A stretch of DNA of 64,000 bases, taken from the NCBI GenBank assembly GCA_027489355.1, contig JAIXZY010000066.1, positions 62,001 through 126,000 of the forward strand, written 5' to 3'. Within the stretch, counting starts at the first letter, position 1, and every line of letters begins with the position of its first letter. The stretch is from Paracoccaceae bacterium. Its GTDB lineage: Bacteria; Pseudomonadota; Alphaproteobacteria; Rhodobacterales; Rhodobacteraceae. The notes under the pieces were generated by a model, which saw only the letters and a list, made by a program, of their open reading frames with translations, did no database searches and was not told where the DNA came from. Both the position numbers and the translations under genes were made by a program. Positions 1 through 9,513 of this stretch are shown here, one piece after another.

Positions 1-788
1 ATGCCCTTGGTGATCTTGGTCGGCACCGGCAGAAGGATATGCCCCGCCAGCGCCGCCGCCGTCTTGTCGTAGACGACGAACTGGCCCTTGCGCGGCTTGA
101 TCGTGAACCAGCTTTCCCCCGTCACCCGCCGGTCGACCTCGTCACCCCAAAGCCCGGCCGCGTTGATCACCAGGTCCGCCGACACCGCCCCCGCCGTCGT
201 CGCCAGATGCCAGGTCTCGCCCGACCGACGCCCGGCCAGCACCTCGGCCTGCCGCATCAGCACCGCTCCGTTCGCCAGCGCCTGCAGCAGATAACCATGC
301 GCCGCCGACCAGGGATCGACCAGATGCTCTCCCGGCACGCGGAACCCCGCCAGCACGCGGTCGGACAGAGCCGGTTCCAGCCCCCGCGCCTCGGCCCCCG
401 TCAGCGGGTGGATATCTGTCACTCCATTGGCGATGGCCTGGTCCATCAGAGCCGACAGGCTCGCGACCTCGTCCTCGCTCCAGGCCAGCACCATCGCTCC
501 TGCCTGCACCAGTGGCAGGCCCAGCCGCTCGCGCACCGCGTGATAAAGCGCATAGCCCTCGCGGATGCAGGCCAGTTCCAGACTGCCCTCCGGGGCATCA
601 AATCCGGTGTGCAGGATCGCACTGTTGGCCTTCGAGGCGCCGTCCAGCACGTCGACGGCCTTTTCCAGCACCACCACCCGCGCCCCCGCCAGCGTGAAGG
701 CGCGCGCCAGGGCACAACCGACGACACCCGCGCCGATCACCGCCACGTCGTACCCCGTGCGGGTGTCCCCTGGCGCGGCCTGATCCAT
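1..788 (-). CDS. FAD-dependent oxidoreductase (DAO / glycerol-3-phosphate dehydrogenase-like), truncated by the window start
   Basis: Reverse-strand reading from ATG at 788 gives MDQAAPGDTRTGYDVAVIGAGVVGCALARAFTLAGARVVVLEKA, a Rossmann GxGxxG FAD-binding N-terminus. It is open to position 1, so it is missing from the ORF track. Confidence 0.85.
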   Translation of the reverse strand, partial: MDQAAPGDTRTGYDVAVIGAGVVGCALARAFTLAGARVVVLEKAVDVLDGASKANSAILHTGFDAPEGSLELACIREGYALYHAVRERLGLPLVQAGAMVLAWSEDEVASLSALMDQAIANGVTDIHPLTGAEARGLEPALSDRVLAGFRVPGEHLVDPWSAAHGYLLQALANGAVLMRQAEVLAGRRSGETWHLATTAGAVSADLVINAAGLWGDEVDRRVTGESWFTIKPRKGQFVVYDKTAAALAGHILLPVPTKITKG

Positions 789-934
789 CGGTCACCTTGT
801 GGTTTTCAACATGAATTGACTACTCGGTCATTCCAGTCAAGACTGGCCTCGCCGAGGATGGAAATTTCACCGGCTGGTAAAAAAATCTGTTGACCGGCGC
901 GGTCTGACGCGGTCGGCTGCTTGCGGGGAAGTCC

Positions 935-1693
935 ATGAAGCCGCACGAACGACAGCCTCAGATCGAGGCGATCATCCGGCGCGAAGGGGAAGTGTCCGTC
1001 GAGATGCTTGCAGCACGATTTGACGTGTCGTTCGAGACGATCCGCCGCGATCTCGGCCAGCTTGCCGGACTTGGCCGCATCCAGAAGGTCCACGGCGGCG
1101 CCCGACGCCCGCAGCTGATCCGCGAACCCAGCCACGATGAACGCGCAACAACTGCCGCTCCGGCCAAGGCAGCCATTGGCCGCCGCCTGGTCGATGCCGT
1201 AGCGCCCGGCGAGACGCTGTTCATCGACACCGGCTCGACCACGCTAGCCGCAGCCGAGGCGCTGGCGGTGATCCCCGACCTGACGGTCATCACCAATTCC
1301 TGCCGGCTGGCCGAACGCCTGGCCCGGTCCAGCCGCGATGCCACGATCCATCTTCTCGGTGGGCGCTACGGGCTGGACAACGCCCAGACCACCGGCATCG
1401 CGGTGATCGAGCAGCTGCAGGCCTTCCGCGCCGACCGCGCCATCCTGACCGTTGCAGCCTTTGACCCGGTCGAGGGCGCGATGGACGCCAGCCTGGATGA
1501 GGCACAGATCGCCCGCGCGATGATCAGGAATGCCCGTTCGGTCATCATTCTGGCCGATTCCGGCAAGTTCGGAAGCCATGCCGCCTATGCTGTCTGCGCG
1601 ACGCAGGACATCGATCTCATCATAAGCAACGACAGGTTGGACAAGGCGCACAAAGAGGCGCTGCACGACAGGGGAGTGGAACTTTGGACATGA
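935..1693 (+). CDS. DeoR/GlpR family transcriptional regulator
   Basis: N-terminal HTH (RQPQIEAIIRREGEVSVEMLAARFDVSFETIRRDLGQLAGLGRIQKVHGGA) and a sugar-isomerase-like DeoR C-terminal domain. Confidence 0.93.
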   Translation: MKPHERQPQIEAIIRREGEVSVEMLAARFDVSFETIRRDLGQLAGLGRIQKVHGGARRPQLIREPSHDERATTAAPAKAAIGRRLVDAVAPGETLFIDTGSTTLAAAEALAVIPDLTVITNSCRLAERLARSSRDATIHLLGGRYGLDNAQTTGIAVIEQLQAFRADRAILTVAAFDPVEGAMDASLDEAQIARAMIRNARSVIILADSGKFGSHAAYAVCATQDIDLIISNDRLDKAHKEALHDRGVELWT

Positions 1694-1715
1694 CGGCAAA
1701 GCGGATGGCTGGGCC

Positions 1716-2225
1716 ATGCCGCAACTGATCAAGGGATACGTGCGGCTGATCGACCGCATTTCGGATTACGTGGGCTACCTGGCGGCCTCGCTGATCTTTT
1801 TCATGGGCGCGACGCTTCTCTTCGACGCCTTCACCCGCAACGTGATCCAGATGCCCGTCCACTGGGCGATCGAGCTGACGCAGTTCACGCTGGCCGCCTA
1901 CTATTTCATGGGCGGGCCGATCACGCTGAAGAACAACGAGCACGTCCGCATGGACCTCTGGTATGCGAACCTCTCGGACCGTGGCAAGGCGAAGATGGAC
2001 CTTGTCACCATCGGCTGCCTCATCTTCTACCTGGTCGTGATGCTGGTCGGCTCGATCTCGTCGCTGCAATACGCGATCCAGACCGGCGAACGCCGCTTCT
2101 CGATCTGGAACCCCTCGGTCATCCCGATCAAGGCGCTTCTGACGGTCTGCCTGGTGCTGATGCTGCTGCAAGCCTTCTGCCTTGTGTTCAAGCACATCGC
2201 CACCTTGCGCGGGGAGCGCATCTGA
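1716..2225 (+). CDS. TRAP transporter small permease (DctQ family)
   Basis: 169 aa, four hydrophobic segments, next to a DctM homologue. Confidence 0.9.
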   Translation: MPQLIKGYVRLIDRISDYVGYLAASLIFFMGATLLFDAFTRNVIQMPVHWAIELTQFTLAAYYFMGGPITLKNNEHVRMDLWYANLSDRGKAKMDLVTIGCLIFYLVVMLVGSISSLQYAIQTGERRFSIWNPSVIPIKALLTVCLVLMLLQAFCLVFKHIATLRGERI

Positions 2226-3562
2226 TGTCCTACGAGATGATTGCGCTTCTGATGTTCGCCTCGATGGCGCTGCTGCTTGTGACCGGGCAGCGGGTGTTCG
2301 CCGCCATCGGCTTCGTCGCCGCGGGCGCAGCCCTGCTGCTTTACGGCAACGGAGCGATCGAGCTGCCCTATAACCAGGTGTTCAAGCTCTTCAACTGGTA
2401 CGCAATGCTGACCCTGCCCATGTTCATCTACATGGGCTACATCCTGGCCGAGAGCGGGATCGCCGAAGACCTGTACAAGATGATGCATGTCTGGTTCGGC
2501 CGTCTGCCGGGCGGGCTGGCCATCGGCACCATCCTTCTCATGGTCATCATCTCGGCGATGAACGGGCTTTCGGTCGCGGGCATGGCCATCGGCGCCACCA
2601 TTGCCCTGCCCGAGATGATCCGGCGCGGCTATGACAAGGTGCTGATCTCGGGCGTGGTGCAGGGCGGCTCGTCGCTGGGCATCCTGATCCCGCCCTCGGT
2701 CGTGCTGGTGCTCTACGGCATGATCGCGCGCCAGCCGGTGTCGAAGCTGTGGTTCGCGGGTATCCTGCCGGGCCTCCTGATGGCCTCGCTCTTCATCCTC
2801 TACATCGTCATCCGCGCCAAGCTGAACCCCAGGCTCGCCCCGCCTGTCCCGGCGGAAGAGCTGAACATGCCCTTCCGCGAGAAGCTCGCGCTGGCCAAGG
2901 CGGGGATCATCCCCTTCGCGATCTTCTTCTTCATGACCGGGCTTTTCGTCTTTGGCTACACCAGCCTCGTCGAAAGCTCGGCCGTGGGGGCGACCTGCGC
3001 GACGCTTGCGGCGCTGGCCAAGGGCCGCTTCTCCTGGCGGCTGGTGCGCGAGACCTCGATGAAGACGCTGGGGGTCAGCTGCATGTTCATGTGGCTGATC
3101 CTGGCAGCGCTCGCCTTCGGATCAGTCTTCGACGGGCTGGGCGCGGTCCGCGCGATCGAGACGCTGTTCATCACCCAGTGGGACCTGTCGCCCTGGACCA
3201 TCATCATCATGATGCAGCTCAGCTTCATCCTGCTGGGAATGTTCCTGGACGACACCGCGATGCTGGTGATCGTGGCCCCGCTCTACATCCCGCTGGTCGG
3301 GGCCCTGGACCTCGGCTTCGACAACCAGCTGATCTGGTACGGCATCCTCTACACCATCACCTGCCAGATCGCCTACATCACGCCACCCTTCGGCTACAAC
3401 CTGTTCCTCATGCGATCTCTTGCGCCCAGGGACATCTCGCTGGCGGACATCTACCGTTCGATCTGGCCCTTCGTGGGCATCATGATGCTGACGATCGTGA
3501 TCCTGATGATCTTCCCCCAGATCGCGCTCTGGCTGCCAGAGCAGGTCAATGTGAAAGGCTGA
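2225..3562 (+). CDS. TRAP transporter large permease (DctM family)
   Basis: 445 aa, many TM segments, typical motifs (GGSSLGILIPPS, FLDDTAMLVIVAPLYIPL). Overlaps the DctQ stop. Confidence 0.93.
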   Translation: MSYEMIALLMFASMALLLVTGQRVFAAIGFVAAGAALLLYGNGAIELPYNQVFKLFNWYAMLTLPMFIYMGYILAESGIAEDLYKMMHVWFGRLPGGLAIGTILLMVIISAMNGLSVAGMAIGATIALPEMIRRGYDKVLISGVVQGGSSLGILIPPSVVLVLYGMIARQPVSKLWFAGILPGLLMASLFILYIVIRAKLNPRLAPPVPAEELNMPFREKLALAKAGIIPFAIFFFMTGLFVFGYTSLVESSAVGATCATLAALAKGRFSWRLVRETSMKTLGVSCMFMWLILAALAFGSVFDGLGAVRAIETLFITQWDLSPWTIIIMMQLSFILLGMFLDDTAMLVIVAPLYIPLVGALDLGFDNQLIWYGILYTITCQIAYITPPFGYNLFLMRSLAPRDISLADIYRSIWPFVGIMMLTIVILMIFPQIALWLPEQVNVKG

Positions 3563-3609
3563 CAGACGACCCGGGCCTTCAGAAGCCCATGACAACAGAG
3601 GAGAAACCG

Positions 3610-4686
3610 ATGACCGAGAAGAAACCCGAAAGCCCAAGCGAGAAGATCCTCGCCTCTCGCCGCAACTTCCTGCGCCAGTCGGTGCTGGGGGCAGGGGCCG
3701 CGGCCGGGGCGACGCTTGCCGCGCCCTATGTCAACGCGCAGACCGGCCCGATCAAGTGGCGGCTCCAGACCTATTCGGGCGCGCCCCTGGGGGCCCATGT
3801 GATCAAGCCGCAGATCGAGGCCTTCAACGCCGCCGCCAACGGCGAGATGGAGATCGAGCTTTACTACGCCGACCAGCTCGTCCCTACCGCTGACCTCTTC
3901 CGCGCGCTGCAAAGCGGCACCATCGACGCGGTGCAGTCGGACGAGGCGACGATGGCCTCGCCCGTCGACATCGCGGTCTTCGGCGGCTACTTCCCCTTCG
4001 CCACCCGCTACAGCCTCGATGTGCCGGCGCTGTTCCGCTATTACGGCCTGAAGGAAATCTGGGAAGAGGCGTATAGCGAGGTCGAAGGCGTGACCTGGCT
4101 TTCCGCCGGGGCCTGGGACCCGCTGCACATCTTCACCGTCGACAAGCCGATCCGCAGCCTCGCCGACATGCAGGGCCTGCGCGTCTTTGGCGTGCCGACC
4201 GCTGGCAAGTTCCTGTCCAAGTACGGCCTCGTGCCGGTGACGATCCCGTGGGACAACGTCGAAGTTGCGATGCAGACCGGCGAGCTTGACGGCGTGGCCT
4301 GGTGCGGCTTCACCGAAGCCTACGAGGTCGGCTGGGCCGACGTCTGCAAATACGCGCTGACGAACTCGGTCACGGGTGCCTGGTTCGGCAGCTACTTCGC
4401 CAACACGGCCAGCTGGCAGAAGGTCCCGCCGCACCTGCAGGAACTTTTCCGCATCTCCATCGACCAGTCGCACTACTACCGCAACGTCTGGTACTGGGGC
4501 GGCGAGGCCAAGCTGCGCGTCGAGGGCGAAAAGATGGAGCTGACCTCGCTTCCAGCCGAGGAATGGGCTCAGGTCGTCAATGATGCCAAGGGCTTCTGGG
4601 ACGAAGTTGCCGCGACCTCACCGCGGTCGGCCAAGGTGGTCGAGGCGTTCAAGAAGTACGCAGACACCATGGACAAGGCGGGCTAG
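3610..4686 (+). CDS. TRAP transporter substrate-binding protein (DctP family) with Tat signal
   Basis: Frame of ORF 2749..4686; the real start is probably ATG 3610 after GAGGAG. Twin-arginine signal SRRNFLRQSVLGAGAAAGATLAAPYVNA. Confidence 0.92.
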   Translation: MTEKKPESPSEKILASRRNFLRQSVLGAGAAAGATLAAPYVNAQTGPIKWRLQTYSGAPLGAHVIKPQIEAFNAAANGEMEIELYYADQLVPTADLFRALQSGTIDAVQSDEATMASPVDIAVFGGYFPFATRYSLDVPALFRYYGLKEIWEEAYSEVEGVTWLSAGAWDPLHIFTVDKPIRSLADMQGLRVFGVPTAGKFLSKYGLVPVTIPWDNVEVAMQTGELDGVAWCGFTEAYEVGWADVCKYALTNSVTGAWFGSYFANTASWQKVPPHLQELFRISIDQSHYYRNVWYWGGEAKLRVEGEKMELTSLPAEEWAQVVNDAKGFWDEVAATSPRSAKVVEAFKKYADTMDKAG

Positions 4687-4700
4687 CCCTACCGCTGATC

Positions 4701-4745
4701 CACGCAGCGTGGCGACCGGCCTCGCCGGTCGCCTCCGTCTGCGTG
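4701..4745. terminator. Strong stem-loop between convergent genes
   Basis: Inner GCGACCGGC-CTC-GCCGGTCGC (4712-4732) nested in CACGCAG / CTGCGTG. No clear U-tract. Confidence 0.5.
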
Positions 4746-4775
4746 CCACCCGGTGGCGCGATGCTCAACTGGCGC

Positions 4776-6272
4776 TCACAGGTCGAAGCGGACACCCTGC
4801 GCCAGCGGCAGCTTGGTCGAGTAGTTCACCGTCGAGGTCTGCCGCCGCATGTAGCCTTTCCAGGCGTCCGAGCCGCTTTCCCGCCCGCCGCCGGTTTCCT
4901 TCTCGCCGCCGAAGGCCCCGCCGATCTCGGCACCCGAGGGGCCGATGTTCACGTTGGCGATGCCGCAGTCCGACCCGGCGGCCGACAGGAAGGTCTCGGC
5001 CTCGCGCAGGTTCAGCGTGAAGATGCAGGAGGACAGGCCCTGGGGCACGTCGTTCTGCAGCGCGATGGCCTCGTCGAACGCGTCATAGGTCAGGACGTAC
5101 AGGATCGGGGCGAAGGTCTCTTCGCGCACCGTGTCCGTCTGGCCCGGCATCTCGACCAGGGCCGGGGTCACATAGGCCCCGCCGGGAACGCCATCGGTCA
5201 CCGGCTCGCCACCATGGACCAAACCGCCCTCGGCCCGCGCGCGGTCAAGCTGCGCCAGCATCCTGTCGCGCGAGGCCATGTCGACCAGCGGGCCGATCAG
5301 CGTTCCTTCCGTGCGCGGATCGCCGATGGGCAGGCTGGCATAGGCCTTGGTGAGCCGCGCGATCAGGTCGTCACGGATCGACCGATGCACGATCAGCCGC
5401 CGCAGCGAGGTGCAGCGCTGACCGGCCGTGCCGACCGCGCCGAAGACGATGGCGCGCACCGCCATGTCGAGGTCGGCCGAAGGCGCCACGATCATCGCGT
5501 TGTTGCCGCCAAGCTCCAGGATCGGCCGGCCCCAGCGGGCCGCGACCTTGGGGCCGACGATGCCGCCCATCCGGGTCGATCCGGTCGCGGACAGGACCGG
5601 GACATCCCGGCTGTCGACCAGCGCGGCACCCACGTCCGGGCCGCCGATCACCAGCTGGCAAAGACCCTCCGGCGCATCGCCGAAGCGTGCCAGCGCCCGC
5701 TCCAGGATCCGCATCGTGGCCATGGCGGTCAGCGGGGTCTTTTCCGACGGCTTCCAGATCACCGGGTTGCCGCAGACCAGCGCCAGCGCCGCGTTCCAGG
5801 ACCAGACGGCAACGGGGAAGTTGAAGGCGCTGATCACACCCACCGGCCCGATCGGATGCCAGGTCTCGGCCATCCGGTGACCGGGACGCTCGGAGGCGAT
5901 GGTCAGACCATAGAGCTGCCGCGACAGGCCCACGGCGAAGTCGCAGATGTCGATCATCTCCTGCACTTCGCCCAGTCCTTCGCTGGTGATCTTGCCTACC
6001 TCCAGCGTCACCAGCGCGCCCAGTTCGGCCTTGGCCGCGCGCAGTTCTTCGCCCAGCAGGCGCACCAGTTCGCCCCGGCGCGGGGCGGGGACGCTGCGCC
6101 ACTCGGCAAAGGCTGCCTTGGCGCGGGCGATGACGGCCGGCATCTCGGCGGCCGGGGTCTCATGGACGCGCGCAAGCGCGGCCCCGTCGATGGGCGAACG
6201 CACGGTCAGCGTCCCGCCCGTCAAGTCGGTCTCGGTCAGGCCCGCGGCGGCGAGGGTGGCAGAATGGGTCAT
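4776..6272 (-). CDS. Aldehyde dehydrogenase, ALDH7-like (alpha-aminoadipate semialdehyde / piperideine-6-carboxylate dehydrogenase-like)
   Basis: 498 aa; ALDH motifs (FNFPVAVWSWNAALALVCGNPVIWKPSEKTP, LELGGNNAMIV, GQRCTSLRRLIVH). The ELGGNNA and GQRCTSLRR forms are ALDH7-like. Confidence 0.88.
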   Translation of the reverse strand: MTHSATLAAAGLTETDLTGGTLTVRSPIDGAALARVHETPAAEMPAVIARAKAAFAEWRSVPAPRRGELVRLLGEELRAAKAELGALVTLEVGKITSEGLGEVQEMIDICDFAVGLSRQLYGLTIASERPGHRMAETWHPIGPVGVISAFNFPVAVWSWNAALALVCGNPVIWKPSEKTPLTAMATMRILERALARFGDAPEGLCQLVIGGPDVGAALVDSRDVPVLSATGSTRMGGIVGPKVAARWGRPILELGGNNAMIVAPSADLDMAVRAIVFGAVGTAGQRCTSLRRLIVHRSIRDDLIARLTKAYASLPIGDPRTEGTLIGPLVDMASRDRMLAQLDRARAEGGLVHGGEPVTDGVPGGAYVTPALVEMPGQTDTVREETFAPILYVLTYDAFDEAIALQNDVPQGLSSCIFTLNLREAETFLSAAGSDCGIANVNIGPSGAEIGGAFGGEKETGGGRESGSDAWKGYMRRQTSTVNYSTKLPLAQGVRFDL

Positions 6273-7321
6273 GTCTTGGCTCCTTCAAGGGTCGCGAGGG
6301 CGCGCTGTTCGGGCAGCCCCATGGCGACAAGCAGCGGGCTTTCGGCCTGCAGTTTCTGGAAATCCGCCTTCCCGGCCATGCCGCGCCAGCGGGCCAGGAT
6401 CAGCGATTGCGCCACCGCGCCCCCCAGCGTGGTGCCGGGGCCGGTGACGATGAAAAGTTCGGGGGCGAATTCCTGGGCCGCGGTGCGGATCGCGGCGGTG
6501 AAGTCGTAGGTCTCGGTCACCTGATGGCCCAGGGTGTAGCCGCGCAGCGCCGCCGGCTCGACCGCGCCCGGCCACCAGACGGCGCCGCGCCCGTCGATGA
6601 GCGGCAGCCGGGGCTGCGCGAAGAGGCGTTCGGGCAGCGCCGCCCGGCCCTGTGCCGCCACCGGCGCCTGAAGCGCGGTATGGAAGGCCGCATGGTTGCC
6701 CAGTCGCATCGGGAAGCGCCCCTGCACCGGGTCGACCGCGCTCTCGAAGGCCTTCAGACCCGCCTCGTTCCCGGCCAGCACCAGAAGCCCGCCCAGGTCG
6801 ATCGACAGCGCCAGCACATGGTCCCGGGGCGCCGCGATCTCGTCCACCAGCGCCAGCAGGGCTGCCTTGCGTACCGGGCGCGGCACCCAGTCCTCGTCGA
6901 CCCAGGGGTAGACGACCTGCCCGCCGATCAACGCGGCCTGCATCAGGCTGCCCATCCGGTTGGCGATGGTGAAGCCGTCCTCGGCCGTCACGGCCCCGGC
7001 GCAGGCCAGCGCGGAATACCAGCCCATCGAGTTTCCGGTGACCGCGACCACCTCGATCCCGTCCCGGTCGATCGACAGGAAATCGCCCAGCGTTGCGGCA
7101 TAGATCAGACCGCTTGCATTATCCCCGCGCGAATGGCGCGCCAGCGAAAAGCGCTCGGCCCCGTCCAGAGCGGCAAGGCTTTCCTGCCCCTCGGCGGCCC
7201 GGATCGCGTCGAAGCGCCGCAAAAGGGCCGGGTCCGGGAAGTGGCGGCCCAGATAGCCCAGTTCCGTGGCGTTGTAGGTCCCGCGCCCCGGGCAGATGAC
7301 GACGGCGGTCCTGCGGGTCAT
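6269..7321 (-). CDS. Stand-alone FabD-like acyltransferase (ACP S-malonyltransferase-like)
   Basis: PGRGTY, GNSMGWYSALACAGAV (GxSxG), ANRMGSLMQ (FabD Arg region) and AAFHTAL (catalytic His region). Start ATG 7321 overlaps the upstream E1 gene. Confidence 0.83.
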   Translation of the reverse strand: MTRRTAVVICPGRGTYNATELGYLGRHFPDPALLRRFDAIRAAEGQESLAALDGAERFSLARHSRGDNASGLIYAATLGDFLSIDRDGIEVVAVTGNSMGWYSALACAGAVTAEDGFTIANRMGSLMQAALIGGQVVYPWVDEDWVPRPVRKAALLALVDEIAAPRDHVLALSIDLGGLLVLAGNEAGLKAFESAVDPVQGRFPMRLGNHAAFHTALQAPVAAQGRAALPERLFAQPRLPLIDGRGAVWWPGAVEPAALRGYTLGHQVTETYDFTAAIRTAAQEFAPELFIVTGPGTTLGGAVAQSLILARWRGMAGKADFQKLQAESPLLVAMGLPEQRALATLEGAKT

Positions 7322-9513
7322 CGCGCACCCCCGGTCAGCGCGCGGGCCGCAGCAAGGATCTGGTCCTTCGACGGCATCGTCGCCGCATAGGCCGGGCCGG
7401 TGGCGATGAAGCTGTCCTCGGCCGTCAGGCGGGCCAGCGGAATGCCGGGGGCCGCCTCGTGGAAATGCGCCATCAGACCTTCGGCGACGCCGCCGGTATG
7501 GCGGGTCTCGTCCACGATCAGGATATGCCGGCACCCCGCGACGGCCGCCGACAGCGCCTCTTTCGGAAGCGGCGACAACCAGCGCGTGTCGATGATGCGG
7601 GTCTTGACACCCGCCGCCTCAAGTTCGGGGCGCGCCTGCTGCGACAGGTAGCAGCCGTTGCCGAAGGTGACGATGGCAAGATCGTCGCCCTGGCCGTCGA
7701 TCCCGACCTCACCCAGCGCGATCCGCTGGCTGGGATCCGGGTAGCGCCGCATCCAGGCGCCGTCCTTGTCGGCATGCAGGTCGCGCATCGGGTAAAGCGC
7801 GATGGGCTCGACAAAGACCACCACCCGCTGCTCCTCGCGCGCAAGCCGCACGCATTCCCGCAGCATCATCGCCCCGTCGGCACCGTTCGACGGCACGGCG
7901 AGGATCACGCCCGGAATGTCGCGCAGCACGGCCAGCGAGTTGTCGTTGTGGAAATGCCCGCCGAAGCCCTTCTGGTAGCCCAGCCCCGCGATGCGGATCA
8001 CCATCGGGTTGGTGAACTGGCCGTTCGAGAAGAAGGGCAGGGTGGCCGCCTCGCCCCGGATCTGGTCCTCGGCGTTGTGGACATAGGCGAGGAACTGGAT
8101 CTCCGGCATCGGGACGAAGCCGTTCTGCGCCATGCCGATCGCGAGGCCCAGGATCGACTGCTCGTCCAGAAGCGCGTCGATCATCCGGTCCGGCCCGAAG
8201 CGCGCCGTCAGCTTCTGCGTCACGCCATAGACGCCGCCCTTGCGACCCACATCCTCGCCCATCATGACGATCTCGGGGTGGGCCAGCATCAGGTCGGTCA
8301 GCGCCCAGTTGATGAGGCGCGACATGATCTGCGGTTCGTCCATCGCCTTCAGGTCCGCGCCAAACGCCTGCTCCCGGGCTTGGGCGCTGGGACCATTCGT
8401 CGGCCGGCACGTGCGGCGAGGCGGTATGATCGCGGCCATGACCTCGCCCGCGGTTTTCAGCCGGGGCCGCGTCACCGCCTCGGCCGCGACCCTGGCCACG
8501 CGCTCGCCGGTTTCCCGGTAGATCGCAAGCGCGTCCTCGGGCGACAGCGCCCCTGCACTGTCCAGCAGCCGGACCGAGTGCAACAGCGGATCGTTCGCCT
8601 CTTCCGCCTCTACCTCTTCGCGCGGCAGGTAGGTCGTGGGCATGTCGGCCCCGGCATGGCCGTAAAGCCGGATGGTACGGACATGCAGGAAGGCCGGCTT
8701 CCGGCGGGTACGGACGTATTCGGCGGCCTCCAGCGCGGTGGCGTAGGTGTCGTACAGGTCAAGCCCATCGCAGGCGAAGTATTTCAGGCCGGGACGGTTC
8801 GAGAAGGTCGCGGCGATCCAGCCCTTCGGCGTCTTGGTGGAAATGCCGATGCCGTTGTCCTCGCAACAGAAGAGCAGGGGCAGAGGCACCGACTGGAAGC
8901 TCGTCCACTGCGCCGCGTTGAAGGCTCCCTGCGCGGTGGAGTGGTTGGCGCTTGCATCGCCGAAGCTGCAATAGGCAATGGCGTCGTCGGGCAGGATCGC
9001 GTGTTCGGGACGGTGGCGGCGGGCCGCGCCGATGGAATAGGCGGCGCCGACGGCCTTGGGCAGATGGCTGGCGATGGTCGAGGTCTGCGGCGGGATCATC
9101 AGCGCGCGGCTGCCCAGCACCTTGTGCCGCCCGCCCGAGATCGGGTCCTCGGAGGACGAGGCGAAGGACAGCAGCATGTCCCGCGTCATGGTCTGCCCCG
9201 GCACCTGCTCGGCACGCGCGATCTGGAAGGCCGCGTCCCGGTAATGCAGGAAGGCGATGTCCGTGGGCCGCAGCGCGGCTGCGACGGCCGCAAGCCCCTC
9301 ATGCCCGGACGAGCCGATCGTGTAGAAGCCTTGCCCCTCGCGCTGCATCGCGCGGCTTTGCCGGTCCAGCGCGCGGCTCAGGCAGCCCGAGCGGAACAGC
9401 GACACGGCCAGCGTCGGCGGCAGCGGGCCTTGTGGGGCGCGACCCGGCGGCAGGTCCCGCGCGGCGACGCGGCGCAGGAAATTCTCGTGGACGATCTCGC
9501 AGCGGTCCATCAA
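7318..9513 (-). CDS. Fused alpha/beta E1 component of a 2-oxoacid dehydrogenase (TPP-dependent)
   Basis: 731 aa; TPP motif GDASANHSTAQGAFNAAQ...ENGIGIST, then an E1-beta-like half (IVMMGEDVGRKGGVYGVT..., GGHFHNDNSLAVLRDIPGV). Confidence 0.9.
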   Translation of the reverse strand: MMDRCEIVHENFLRRVAARDLPPGRAPQGPLPPTLAVSLFRSGCLSRALDRQSRAMQREGQGFYTIGSSGHEGLAAVAAALRPTDIAFLHYRDAAFQIARAEQVPGQTMTRDMLLSFASSSEDPISGGRHKVLGSRALMIPPQTSTIASHLPKAVGAAYSIGAARRHRPEHAILPDDAIAYCSFGDASANHSTAQGAFNAAQWTSFQSVPLPLLFCCEDNGIGISTKTPKGWIAATFSNRPGLKYFACDGLDLYDTYATALEAAEYVRTRRKPAFLHVRTIRLYGHAGADMPTTYLPREEVEAEEANDPLLHSVRLLDSAGALSPEDALAIYRETGERVARVAAEAVTRPRLKTAGEVMAAIIPPRRTCRPTNGPSAQAREQAFGADLKAMDEPQIMSRLINWALTDLMLAHPEIVMMGEDVGRKGGVYGVTQKLTARFGPDRMIDALLDEQSILGLAIGMAQNGFVPMPEIQFLAYVHNAEDQIRGEAATLPFFSNGQFTNPMVIRIAGLGYQKGFGGHFHNDNSLAVLRDIPGVILAVPSNGADGAMMLRECVRLAREEQRVVVFVEPIALYPMRDLHADKDGAWMRRYPDPSQRIALGEVGIDGQGDDLAIVTFGNGCYLSQQARPELEAAGVKTRIIDTRWLSPLPKEALSAAVAGCRHILIVDETRHTGGVAEGLMAHFHEAAPGIPLARLTAEDSFIATGPAYAATMPSKDQILAAARALTGGAR

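Noticed and set aside
4743-6509. 588-aa plus-strand ORF
   Set aside because: Antisense to the ALDH gene, which has clear family motifs.
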